A DNA stretch of 64,000 nucleotides from Acidipropionibacterium sp. (GTDB lineage: Bacteria; Actinomycetota; Actinomycetes; Propionibacteriales; Propionibacteriaceae). A program made the translations under genes and the position numbers. A model generated the notes under the pieces. It saw nothing but the letters and a program-made list of their open reading frames with translations, made no database searches and had not been told where the DNA came from. Below are positions 1-8,771 of the stretch, piece by piece. The stretch's first letter is position 1, and the number at the start of each line of letters is the position of its first letter. The stretch lies in contig JALCLH010000007.1 in assembly GCA_022647765.1 (NCBI GenBank), forward strand, positions 124,001-188,000, written 5' to 3'.

Positions 1-1977
1 CGCGACCATGATCGTCCAGGGCATCTACCCGGCCTTCATGCAGCGATTCTCGGTGAGTCCCGGACGCCCCCGACAAGGAGCGGCCCTACATCGTCAACAA
101 CATCGCGGCCACCCGATCCGCCTTCGGCATCGCCGGCACCACCGTGTCCGACTACTCGGCGAAGACCACCGCCAGCGCCGGTCAGCTGAAGTCCGACGCC
201 GAGGCGGTGCCCTCCATCCGGCTGATGGACCCGTCGGTCATCGGGCCGACCTTCGAGCAGCTCCAGCAGGTGCGCGGCTTCTACTCCTTCCCCAGCACCC
301 TGGACATCGACCGCTTCCAGGTCGACGGCGCGACGACCGACGCCGTCTCGGCCGCCCGCGAGATCGACCTCAACGGCCTCACCGACAAGAGCTGGAACAA
401 CGTCCACACCGTCTACACCCACGGCTACGGACTGGTCGCCGCCTACGGCAACCGGCGTCAACCCTCCGGAGAGCCCGAGTGGCTGGCCCGCGACATCCCC
501 ACCGTCGGGAAGCTGAAGGAGGCCCAGGCCCGCATCTACTTCGGGGAGCGCTCCTCCCAGTACGTCGTGGTGGGGGCCGCTCCGGGAGCCGCCCCGGTGG
601 AACTCGACACCCCTGGCGGAGGGCAGGGGGACGCAGGCGGGGAGAGCAAGACGACGTACTCCGGCAAGGGCGGTGTGGCGATCGGCAACTACCTGGTCCG
701 CGCGATGTACGCCACCAAGTTCGCCGACATCAACCTCATGCTGTCCGACCGGGTGCACTCGGACTCCAAGATCCTCTACGACCGCACCCCGCTGGACCGG
801 GTGGCACGGGTCGCCCCGTGGCTCAAGGTCGACTCCGACCCGCTGCCGACCCTGGTCGACGGGCGTCTGGTGTGGATCGTCGACGGCTACACCACCTCCA
901 GGAACTATCCCAACTCGACCCGGGTGGATCTGCGCCAGGCCAGCAGCGACTCCACCTCGACGCAGCGCCAGGCCCAGCCCGACGAGCAGGTCAACTACAT
1001 CCGCAACTCCGTCAAGGCGGTCGTCGACGCCTACGACGGCACCGTGCAGCTGTATGCCTGGGACTCGACCGATCCGATTCTCAAGACCTGGCAGAAGGTC
1101 TACCCGGGATTGATCAAGCCGCGTTCTGCGATGTCGGCGGACCTGCTGCGCCATGTCCGCTACCCCCAGGATCTGTTCAAGGTCCAGCGTCAGGTCCTCG
1201 CCCGCTACCACACCACCGATCCGGACACCTGGTACCAGCGCAACGACCTGTGGCAGGTGCCCGCCGATCCGGTGCGCACCAACGACGGCACCCAGCCGCC
1301 CTACTACCTCACGGTCCGCTGGCCCAGCGAGACCACTCCGGTGTTCCGCATCACGGCGGTGATGGTGCCCTATCGGCGGGAGAACCTCGCCGCCTATATC
1401 GCGGTCGGGTCCGACGCCACCAAGAGCGACTACGGCAAGATCCGGGTGCTGAGGATGTCGAGCTCGAGCCAGATCGACGGGCCGAACCAGACCGCCAGCG
1501 CGATCACCTCCGACACCTCCGTCTCCGCGAAACTGCTGCCCTATCAGAACAAGGGCTCGGCGAATGCCATCCTGGGCAATCTGCTCACCCTGCCGGTCGG
1601 CGGCGGGCTGCTCTACGTCCAGCCGATCTACGCCCAGCGGCAGGCCGGCTCAGGGCGGATACCCGGTACTGAGGTTCGTGGCGGTCCGGTTCGGCACTCA
1701 TGTCGGCATCGGCAGCACCCTGCAGGAGTCCCTGGATCAGGTCTTCGGGGGAGACGCCGGGGTCCAGACCGCCGACACACCGGGCTCGGGCGGGTCCGGC
1801 TCCGGCGGTTCGGGGACGCCGCCGGCCTCCTCGAAGACCACCCAGCTGCTCAACCAGGCTTCTGACGCCTTCACCGCCGCTGACAAGGCCCTTCAGAAGG
1901 GCGACCTGGCGCAGTACCAGGCCCAGGTCGACAAGGCCCGGGATCTCGTCTCCCAGGCTCTCGGCCAGGTCAAGTAG
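1..1977 (+). CDS. UPF0182 family membrane protein, C-terminal part (two apparent +1 frameshifts)
   Basis: This is the C-terminal extramembrane part of a UPF0182 protein; the N-terminal membrane helices lie outside the window. Family-type stretches are visible, such as MIVQGIYPAF at the left edge, PYIVNNIAATRSAFG near base 100 and LLYVQPIYAQ near base 1620. The tail is a Gly/Ser/Pro-rich linker followed by a short helical segment ending in GQVK and a TAG stop. The reading frame breaks twice, near base 60 (an extra G in CCCGGACGCC) and near base 1652 (an extra G in TCAGGGCGG). Removing one base at each point restores one continuous protein, so I treat it as one gene with probable sequencing errors. 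The molecular function of the family is unknown. Confidence 0.8.
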
Positions 1978-2021
1978 GCGGCCTCGACGCCGTGTGCAGG
2001 GGCCGCGCATAGGCTGGCGTC

Positions 2022-4531
2022 ATGACATCCGGTGATGTGCACGAGCTGCCTCTCAGCGATCAGATCCGACTGCTCTCGGGCGCCGACGACTGGCACACCG
2101 AAGGGGCCGCGGAGATCGGCCTGCGCCCCCTGAGACTGTCCGACGGCCCGGCCGGGCTGCGGGTCCCCGACTGGCAAGGGCGGTTCGCTGCCCGCGACCT
2201 GCTTCCCGGCCGCCGTGTCGCTGGGTTCCAGCTGGGATCGCGAACTGCTCGGGGAGATCGGCGGCGCTCTGGCGGCCGAGGCCGGCGTCCAGGGGGTCGA
2301 CGTCATTCTCGGCCCGGGGATCAACATCAAGCGCCATCCCTTCGGCGGGCGGAACTTCGAGTACCTGTCGGAGGACCCGCTGCTGACCGGCGAACTCGCC
2401 ACAGCGATCATCCGCGGCATCCAGAGCCGCGGGGTGGGCGCCTGCGTCAAGCACTTCGCGGTCAACAACCAGGAGACCCTGAGGCTGTGCGTCGACGCCG
2501 TGGTCGACGAGCGCACCCTCCACGAGATCTACCTGGCGGCCTTCGAGACCGGTGGTGCGCCGGGCGAGGCCGGCCGCGGTGATGGCCTCCTACAACCAGA
2601 TCAACGGTGTCTCGGCCACCACGAACGCGGCCCTTATCGGCTCGGTGCTGCGAGACACATGGGGATTCGACGGCCTGGTGATGAGCGACTGGAGCGCCGT
2701 CTGGGACCGGGTCGGATCGCTGAGGGCCGGCGTCGACCTGGAGATGCCCGGCAGCCGCGGGGCCTTCGACCGGTCGGTGGCCTCGGCGGTGCGCCGCGGC
2801 GCGCTGTCGGCCGAGGCGGTGGCCACCTCGGCCGGGCGGGTGGCCTGCGCTGGCCGACCGGATCAGCCCGCCGCCGATCGACCGGCTGCCGGTCGACGAG
2901 CACGACGACCTGGCGCGCCGAGCGGCCGCCGCCGGAACCGTGCTGGCCGCCAATGACGGCGTCCTTCCGCTGGCGCCCGGTGCGAAGGTGGCCGTGATCG
3001 GCGCCTTCGCGGTGCGGCCCCGCTACCAGGGATCGGGCTCCTCCCAGGTCGCCCCCACCCGGGTGACCGGGACTGCTCGAGGCCCTGGCGACCAAGGACG
3101 TGGAGGTGAGGTACGCCCGCGGCTACGACCCCGACGCTCATCACACCGACGCGCTGCTGGTGGCCGAGGCCGCCGAGCGGGCCGCCGAGGCCGATGCCGC
3201 GGTGGTGGTGGTCGGGACTGCCCGAGGAGCTGGAGTCCGAGGGATACGACCGCACCGGCCTCGAGCTTCCCAGCCAGCACGACGCCGTGGTGCGGGCCGT
3301 CCTGGCGGCCAATCCGCGCACGGCGGTGGTGGTCTGCTCCGGCTCGCCGGTGGCCCTGCCGTGGGCCGATCGGGCCGGCGCGGTGGTGCTGGCGGGATTG
3401 GGCGGACAGGCCGGCGGAGCGGCTCTTGCCGATGTGCTGACCGGCGACGCCGAGCCCTCGGGCCGGCTGGCGGAGACCTGGCCGCACGACCTCACCGAGG
3501 TGGCCTCCGACCCCTGGTTCCCCGGAGCCGGGCCGATGGTGCAGTACCGCGAGGGACCCGCGATCGGCTACCGGCACACCACCACCAACAGCATCGAGCC
3601 GGCCTTCTGCTTCGGACACGGGCTGTCCTACACCACCTTCGAGTGGAGCGACGTGGAACTCGGCTCGACCAGCATCTCCGCCGGGGACGGGTTCTCGGTG
3701 AGCCTTCAGGTCACCAACACGGGTGGGCGCGCCGGCAGCGACGTCGTGCAGGTCTACCTGGCCGATCGCACCGGCGTCACCTCCCGGCCGCGGCGCTGGC
3801 TGGCCGGGTTCGAGAAGGTCCGGCTGGAGCCGGGGGAGTCCCGCCGGCTGGAGGTCCCCGTCGACTGGCGGGAACTCGCCTTCTGGGATGTCGACGAGCA
3901 CGACTGGAGGGTCCCCTCCGGGGCGTTCGGCGTCGAGGTGGCGCACTCCTGCGAGGACATCGCAGAGGTGCGCGAGCTGAGGGTGACCGGCGGCGTCGAG
4001 CACGCCCCGGAGCGCGCCTGGACCCCGCTGGTGGCCGACTCCGACGAGGCCTTCGCCGCACGGCTCGGCCGCTCGGTGCCGGTCGAGCCGCCGAGCAGGC
4101 CCTTCACCGCCAGTTCCGTGCTGGGCCAGACCACCTCTCACCCGATCGGACTGGGGATCCATGCCCTGATGGTGCGCCGGTCGGTCCTCAGCCAGCCCGA
4201 TCCGCGATTCCGCCGGATGATGCAGCACTCGATCGACGAGCTGCCGCTGCGGAACCTGCCCTCCATGTCCGGCGGGCTGGTGCCGGTCGAGGCGGTCCCG
4301 CTGATCGTGGAGGTGCTCAACGGCGCCCCCGACGCGGTCCTGCGCAGGTCCCTGGGCGGAGTACTCGGCCTCGGCAAGGAGCTGTTCGACGCCGGCCGGG
4401 CCGCGCTGGGGGAGGTCGCCGAGCGGATTCGGCAGATCCAGCTGAGCGTGGTGGCGCCGTCCGGTTCCGCCTGTTTCCGTCTCTCGTGTCAACCGAGGTT
4501 GACGAATCCCGAGCGTGTCAACTATGGTTGA
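2022..4531 (+). CDS. Glycoside hydrolase family 3 beta-glucosidase-like protein (five apparent +1 frameshifts)
   Basis: The predicted protein (about 834 residues after correction) is a GH3 enzyme that would release terminal beta-linked sugars, probably glucose. Family features appear in order: LSDGPAGLR near the N-terminus, ATCFPAAVSLGSSWD, KHFAVNNQE, the nucleophile region VMSDWSA, the C-terminal sandwich domain starting at AANDGVLPL, and a fibronectin III-like domain (FGHGLSYTTF, VTNTGGRAGSDVVQVYL). No signal peptide is seen, so it is probably cytoplasmic. The frame shifts at about 2175, 2550, 2845, 3068 and 3215, always by one extra base; two sites share the context CGGGACTG where CGGACTG is expected. 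The shift pattern and intact motifs argue for sequence error rather than decay. The exact C-terminus is uncertain; the open frame ends inside the next gene's promoter. Confidence 0.8.
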
Positions 4532-4532
4532 C
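4488..4532 (+). promoter_or_regulatory. Twin palindromic operator over the promoter of the HTH-ClpN operon
   Basis: Two copies of a palindrome with half-sites GTCAAC/GTTGAC lie at 4488-4503 and 4517-4532, with centres 29 bp apart. A further half-site GTTGAC follows at 4544-4549. The first palindrome overlaps a -35-like TTGACG (4499-4504) and the second overlaps a -10-like TATGGT (4523-4528), separated by 18 bp. Transcription would begin at about the ATG at 4536, which has no Shine-Dalgarno sequence, so the mRNA may be leaderless. The likely ligand is the HTH protein encoded immediately downstream; that is inference. Confidence 0.6.
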
Positions 4533-4535
4533 GCC

Positions 4536-4739
4536 ATGACTCAGTTGACGGAACTCGCCTCCGGGGACGACCCCGCGACGGGGCTGCGGGCGGCGCGATC
4601 GCTCCGGGAGCTGGCCGAACGACTGGAGACGCTCCAGGTGGAGCGCGCTCGTTCGCTCGGCTGGTCCTGGCAGGCCATCGCGGATGCGCTCGGAGTCAGT
4701 CGGCAGGCGGTTCACAAGAAGTATGGAAGGAGGCTGTGA
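4536..4739 (+). CDS. Small helix-turn-helix DNA-binding protein
   Basis: A 67-residue protein with a helical N-terminal half and a C-terminal HTH (WQAIADALGVSRQAVHKKYG), of the type often paired with ClpN-only proteins in actinobacteria. The alternative ATG at 4524 lies inside the palindrome; I prefer 4536 because the -10-like element would place the transcript start there. The stop codon overlaps the ATG of the next gene by one base, indicating translational coupling. It probably represses its own promoter through the two upstream palindromes; this is inferred from position only. Confidence 0.7.
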   Translation: MTQLTELASGDDPATGLRAARSLRELAERLETLQVERARSLGWSWQAIADALGVSRQAVHKKYGRRL

Positions 4740-5266
4740 TGTTCGAGCAGTTCACCAAGTCGGCACGGACCGCGGTGATCGAGGCGCGGACGGTGGCTCA
4801 GTCGTGCGGCGCGTCACATATCGACTCGGGGCATCTCGTGGTGGCGCTGCTGCGCTCAGACCCCGAGGTGCGGTCGGCCGTCGGACAGATCGACGCGGAC
4901 CCGGATCGGCTGGCCGACGCGGTGACCGAGGAGCTGGGCAATGATCTGGATGCCGAGGCGCTCGCCTCGGTCGGGATCAACCTCGAGGACGTGCGCCGGC
5001 GCACCGATGCGATGTTCGGGGAGGGCGCGCTGCTGGGCCGGCCGGATCCCTCGAAATCCAATCTGCCGTTCGGGAAGGACGCCAAGAAGTCGCTGGAGCT
5101 GGCGCTCCGGGAGGCGAGACGCCTCGGCGGGAGACGGATCGACGGGGGGCATCTGCTCCTGGGAATCCTGCGCGCGGAATGCCCGGGCCGCACGGCGCTC
5201 GTCACCGCCGGAGTCGATATCGAGCGGCTTCGTCGTGTGATCGAGGACCGAGACCCCGCATCCTGA
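4739..5266 (+). CDS. ClpN-domain-only protein (Clp N-terminal repeat protein)
   Basis: A 175-residue protein made of two Clp_N repeats. The first starts at FEQFTKSARTAVIEAR and runs to about residue 70; the second covers about residues 100-170 (KSLELALREARRLGG, IDGGHLLLGILR). It resembles the N-terminal domain of ClpC/ClpA, but no AAA+ ATPase module follows. Such stand-alone ClpN proteins are thought to bind substrates or the ClpC partner; the target here is unknown. It is translated from an ATG preceded by GGAAGGAGG and is coupled to the upstream HTH gene. The gene ends just before a strong palindromic terminator. Confidence 0.8.
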   Translation: MFEQFTKSARTAVIEARTVAQSCGASHIDSGHLVVALLRSDPEVRSAVGQIDADPDRLADAVTEELGNDLDAEALASVGINLEDVRRRTDAMFGEGALLGRPDPSKSNLPFGKDAKKSLELALREARRLGGRRIDGGHLLLGILRAECPGRTALVTAGVDIERLRRVIEDRDPAS

Positions 5267-5273
5267 TGCAAGA

Positions 5274-5301
5274 GATCCCCGGCCCTGCAGGGCCGGGGAT
5301 C
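5274..5301. terminator. Bidirectional 28-bp palindromic terminator
   Basis: A perfect 28-bp GC-rich palindrome, half-site GATCCCCGGCCCTG, lies between the convergent ClpN gene and the tRNA gene. It can fold equally on both strands and there is no T-tract, as is common in actinobacteria. Confidence 0.75.
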
Positions 5302-5307
5302 CTCAGA

Positions 5308-5384
5308 TGGTAGCGGGGACAGGATTTGAACCTGTGGCCTCTGGGTTATGAGCCCAGCGAGCTACCGAGCTGCTCCACCCCGCG
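5308..5384 (-). tRNA. tRNA-fMet (initiator, anticodon CAU)
   Basis: A 77-nt cloverleaf on the minus strand including an encoded CCA end (TGG at 5308-5310 on the plus strand). The anticodon CAT is at 5348-5350. The anticodon stem carries three consecutive G-C pairs (GGG/CCC), and positions 1 and 72 are mismatched (C1, T72). Both are hallmarks of the initiator rather than the elongator tRNA. The T-loop reads TTCAAAT. Confidence 0.93.
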
Positions 5385-5439
5385 TCGACATTCGATAAAC
5401 ATACCAGAAGATCCAAGGCCGCTGAGCCAGGAGGCATTC

Positions 5440-6565
5440 GTGGGAATGGACGGGCAGGCCGCCTCGTGCGATGGCGATCCGGGCAGCGTGCACGTACCCA
5501 CCCCGCCGCGGACGCGCTCCCTGCTGATCTGGCTCGGGGCGTCCCTGGTTCTCGCAGCGGCGAGCGCCGCGCTCTGGATGGCGATGGGGCCGCGCGGTCA
5601 CTCGCAGCTGCAGTTGACCCCCACCATGGCCAACCTGTCTGCCCTCGCCACATGGGGATTCGGCACCTGCGGCGCCGTCGTGGTGTGCTGGCTGCTGGTG
5701 CGTGTCCTGAATCGTGGGCCGTCCTGGCTGGTGTGGACCCTCCGAGGTCTCGTCCTCGCGGCATGCGGCCTCGGGCACCTCGCCCTGAGCCTCGTCGTCC
5801 TCTTCTCGATGTCGACCTCTCCGGCATCTCCCGCTGCGATGAGGATCGGCGGCGCCTGCTACTACGAGGTGGTGGTGGACGACGGCGGATACAACGTCGA
5901 TTACATCTACTACTCCAAGCACGGACGTTTTCTCATGTCGCGAACCGGCGTGTCGACCGGCGAGACCCGGGTGAGCGATGGTGAGTTCCCGCCCGATGCC
6001 TCTGTCCCCGCCACGTCATCGAATGATCGCGGGTGACGCCGACTGCCCGGACCCGCCCAGTGCCACGAGCCCGGGCACCTCGCCCTCCCGGTCTTCCGGA
6101 TCAGTGGATCCACTGGCGATCGTCGCCTCCGGGACATCCGGGGAGTGGACCTTCGGCTTGGAGACGGCCGGCGCCGGGACCAGTTCGAGCGCCGGTTACA
6201 CCGCGGTCGCCAGCCGAGACGGTGGGAGAACCTGGCAACGCCGCGGTGCGGTCTCCGCAGACCTGCCCGAGAAGTACTCCTATGCGGTGCTCTCCGGGAA
6301 GGTGCAGATCGTCGGCCTCGGATCGCGGTCGGACAGTGAGGCGCCACCGCTTCTGATGACCGGAGACGGCGGCTGGACCTGGCACTCCGTGCACCTTCCG
6401 GTTCCGGCGGGAACCCCGCCGTCCGCCCGGTTCCTCGACTCCGCCCGGATGAGCGACGGGGCCATCGTGGTCGTTCTCAACTACCCGTCATGGACCCAGA
6501 ACCGGGGAGCGGGGAAGAGCTTCGTGTCCCGTGACGGCGGTGCCACGTGGCGGGCCATGAGATAG
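5440..6565 (+). CDS. Membrane protein with C-terminal BNR/sialidase-like repeats (one apparent +1 frameshift)
   Basis: Start chosen at GTG 5440, five bases after AGGAGG; ATG 5446 is an alternative. The first part has three hydrophobic segments (around LLIWLGASLVLAAASAALWM, ALATWGFGTCGAVVVCWLLV and GLVLAACGLGHLALSLVVLF) and then an extracytoplasmic region. After a frame change between 5978 and 6036 the sequence continues with BNR-type Asp-box motifs, SRDGGRTWQ and SRDGGATW. I join the two as one 374-residue protein because the shift is again a single extra base and no RBS precedes the second part. They could still be two genes. Function unknown; Asp-box repeats indicate a beta-propeller fold, not necessarily a sialidase. 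Confidence 0.55.
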
Positions 6566-6587
6566 GCGCCGGACATCGCGCCGGACA

Positions 6588-6663
6588 TGAACATTTCACT
6601 CGCGTAAGAGGCGATGTGCGATCCGCATCGCTCCGAACTCCCCTTCGGCGAGTGAAATGTTCA
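6588..6663. repeat. Long stem-loop: 16-bp perfect inverted repeat
   Basis: Arms 6588-6603 (TGAACATTTCACTCGC) and 6648-6663 are perfectly complementary, with a 44-nt loop containing a smaller stem GCGATG/CATCGC. It lies between two convergent genes and could act as a terminator on either strand, or be a small palindromic element. Confidence 0.65.
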
Positions 6664-6702
6664 CGTCAGATTGACATACAGGGGTCCCGCGCGAACCAGG
6701 AC

Positions 6703-8079
6703 TCAGTCGGCGGGGAAGCAGTAGTGCAGCGACGGGTGGGCGCGGCGCAGATCGGTCACGTCCTGCTTCACCGCGGAGACGGGGCGCCGCTCCTCCAGCA
6801 CATCGACGATGAGATCGGCGATGGTGGCCATCTGCTCGGCTCCCATCCCGTATCGGGTGACCTCGGTGGTCCCGATGCGCAGCCCGTGGGGCCGATCCCA
6901 GTCCTCTGGCCGGTCGCTGGGAATGAGGTTCTTGTTGGTGATGATGTTGGCCGCCTCCAGCCTGCGGGCCACATCCATCCCGTTCCCGAACCGGCGCACG
7001 TCGAGGATCACCTGATGGGTTCGGGTGAAGCCGCGGTCGGCGCCGAGCACGGCGATTCCGCGATCGTGCAGGGCCTGGGCCAATGTCTGCGCATTGGCGA
7101 CGATCGCGGCCATGTACTCGCGGCCGAAGGCGAGGAACTCCGCGGTCGCGGCGGCGAGGGCCGCGACCCGGTTCACCTGGTGGGTGGCGGCGATCACCGG
7201 GAAGATCGTGTCGGCGATCGGCGCGGTGAGCTCCGGATCGTTCCAGACGATGATCCCGCTCTGCGGGCCGCTGAAGGTCTTGCCGGCCGACCCGGTCATC
7301 ACCGCGGCGCCCTCGCGCAGCGGATCCTGGAACTGGCCGCCCCCGATGAGCCCCAGCTGGTGGGCGCCGTCGAAGAAGACGCGCCCGCCCCACGGCGCGA
7401 TGATCTCGCTGATCTCGCGGATCGGGAACGGGAAGAGGGTCATCGAGGCGCCCAGTGCCACGAGCTTGGGGCGCTCGGCGCGGGCGATCCGCGCGAACTC
7501 GTCGAGGTCGACATCGAGGGTGACCGGGTCGAGCGGGACGTCGACGATGCGCAGGCCGCGGATGCCCGCCGGGCCGATCTCGCGGTTGGCGGAGTGGCCG
7601 CCGGTGGGCTGGGGGATCGACATGATGGTGTCGCCGGGCCTGGTCAGCGCCGTGTAGACGGTGAGATTGCCGAGCATGGAGGCGATCAGGCGGTGGTCGG
7701 CGTAGTTGCTGCAGAAGGCCTTCTTGAGCAGCTCGACGCACAGCGCCTCGACCTCGTCGATGTAGCGGGTGCCGACGAACCACCGTTGCACCGCGCCGAT
7801 GTGGCCCTCGGCCGCGCGGGTGCCGATCTCGCTGGACAGCAGAGACCGCACCACGGGACTGGTGGGAGCCTCCGGCGCCAGCAGATTGAGGCACTCCTCG
7901 CCGCGCCAGATCTCATTGCGGCGCACCGCATTGACGACCTCCTGCTGCACCAGCCGCAGCGAGGGCAGAGAGTCGATGAGGTCGCGGGCATGGGCGAGGA
8001 CGCCGGCGTCGTGCACCTCGAACTGACCGGCGGGTTCGGCCTCATCGGCGGGGAGGGAGGGATCGACGGAGAGAGTCAT
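6703..8079 (-). CDS. Serine hydroxymethyltransferase-like PLP-dependent enzyme
   Basis: A 458-residue fold-type I PLP enzyme of the GlyA/SHMT superfamily. Recognisable parts are the N-terminal LRLVQQEVVNAV and NLLAPEAPTS segments, the tyrosine-containing FCSNYADHRL region, the cofactor aspartate in VFFDGAHQLG, and the probable Schiff-base lysine in GSAGKTFSGPQSG. In true SHMTs this last motif is TTTHKTLRGPR; here the His before Lys is Gly, so the substrate may differ (an alpha-methylserine or aldolase-type reaction is possible). Start ATG 8079 is preceded by AAAGGA at good spacing. The 5' region abuts the left copy of a 43-bp repeat (8134-8176). Confident about the superfamily, not about the substrate. 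Confidence 0.7.
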   Translation of the reverse strand: MTLSVDPSLPADEAEPAGQFEVHDAGVLAHARDLIDSLPSLRLVQQEVVNAVRRNEIWRGEECLNLLAPEAPTSPVVRSLLSSEIGTRAAEGHIGAVQRWFVGTRYIDEVEALCVELLKKAFCSNYADHRLIASMLGNLTVYTALTRPGDTIMSIPQPTGGHSANREIGPAGIRGLRIVDVPLDPVTLDVDLDEFARIARAERPKLVALGASMTLFPFPIREISEIIAPWGGRVFFDGAHQLGLIGGGQFQDPLREGAAVMTGSAGKTFSGPQSGIIVWNDPELTAPIADTIFPVIAATHQVNRVAALAAATAEFLAFGREYMAAIVANAQTLAQALHDRGIAVLGADRGFTRTHQVILDVRRFGNGMDVARRLEAANIITNKNLIPSDRPEDWDRPHGLRIGTTEVTRYGMGAEQMATIADLIVDVLEERRPVSAVKQDVTDLRRAHPSLHYCFPAD

Positions 8080-8133
8080 GACGGTTCCTTTCGAGACATC
8101 CGACATACTGCACGTCTCGCGTTCCAGCGCGGT

Positions 8134-8176
8134 TACCGCTCCCGGCCCGGCCGGCGGCCCGGGATGAGGCGCGCCG
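8134..8176. repeat. 43-bp direct repeat, left copy (duplicate of ATPase 3' end)
   Basis: These 43 bases are identical to 8773-8815, which encode the last residues of the metal ATPase gene (…ARLIPGRRPGRER). Here the copy is detached from the gene and lies 55 bp upstream of the SHMT-like gene. The stop codon in this copy would read TAA instead of TAG. The repeat brackets the toxin-antitoxin module. Confidence 0.9.
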
Positions 8177-8214
8177 CTCTGTCTATGGTCCGGACTGTCG
8201 CGTATCATCGGGGC

Positions 8215-8430
8215 ATGGTGAATCCGGCGCTCATGGAACAGGTGGACATGCTCAGTCCTTCTGAGCTGGTCGAGCTTCGTGATGCGATCCAGGCCAAGAT
8301 CGACGACGATGTGTCGGCGGGTCAGTGGGCGATTCTGGAGCAGCGCGTGGTCGAGGCCGACGCGAACCCGGGCGATTACATCACGCTCGATGAGTGGAAA
8401 GCGCGTCGTCGCGCGCGCCGCTCCGCGTGA
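8215..8430 (+). CDS. Antitoxin, addiction-module component family
   Basis: A 71-residue protein starting MVNPALMEQV, with LSPSELVELRDAI in the position of the conserved N-terminal helix of the small addiction-module component family and a basic, flexible C-terminus (WKARRRARRSA). It is encoded directly upstream of a ParE/RelE-type toxin with a GTGA overlap, the usual antitoxin-toxin order. It probably neutralises the toxin and represses the operon. The pair lies inside a segment bounded by 43-bp direct repeats, which suggests recent acquisition. Confidence 0.75.
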   Translation: MVNPALMEQVDMLSPSELVELRDAIQAKIDDDVSAGQWAILEQRVVEADANPGDYITLDEWKARRRARRSA

Positions 8431-8732
8431 GCTACACGGTCCGGCTGCTCGCCAACGCGCAGCGAGACCTCGCTGACATCGAGGCGTACTTCGACGACCA
8501 CGTCCCGCACGAGACAGAGCGCTGTCTTGATGCGATCGAGGTCGCGCTGGACTGGATCGCCGACAACGCTCACCAACCGAGAGTGGGCCGGTTCGGCCTT
8601 CGCCACGTCAGCACGGAGAAGTTCCGCTACTACATCTGGTACAGGCTGTTCGAGCCGGAGCGATTCGTGCAGGTCGTCGCCATCCTGCATCACCGACGCG
8701 GCGATGATGCACTGGCCGAGCGGGTGCCGTGA
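8427..8732 (+). CDS. RelE/ParE family toxin
   Basis: A 101-residue protein starting at GTG 8427, overlapping the antitoxin stop by four bases. The sequence has the family pattern: an N-terminal strand (YTVRLLANAQRDLADIEAYF), two helices (TERCLDAIEVALDWI) and the C-terminal strand region FRYYIWYRLFE followed by VQVVAILHHRR. ParE members poison gyrase and RelE members cut mRNA on the ribosome; the subtype cannot be decided from this sequence alone. Confidence 0.8.
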   Translation: MSYTVRLLANAQRDLADIEAYFDDHVPHETERCLDAIEVALDWIADNAHQPRVGRFGLRHVSTEKFRYYIWYRLFEPERFVQVVAILHHRRGDDALAERVP

Positions 8733-8771
8733 CGCCGAGCCGCCGCAATCGACGTGCTGCAGGCCGCCGGT

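Noticed and set aside
2022-4531. GH3 gene as a decayed pseudogene
   Set aside because: Five breaks are all single-base insertions in similar contexts and all motifs are intact, which fits sequence error better than decay.
5978-6565. BNR-repeat frame as a separate gene
   Set aside because: No RBS or clear start, and it continues the upstream frame after one extra base, so I merged them, with moderate confidence.
6547-8430. 627-codon plus-strand open frame ending in the antitoxin
   Set aside because: Most of it is antisense to the SHMT-like gene; only the last 71 codons (from 8215) form the antitoxin.
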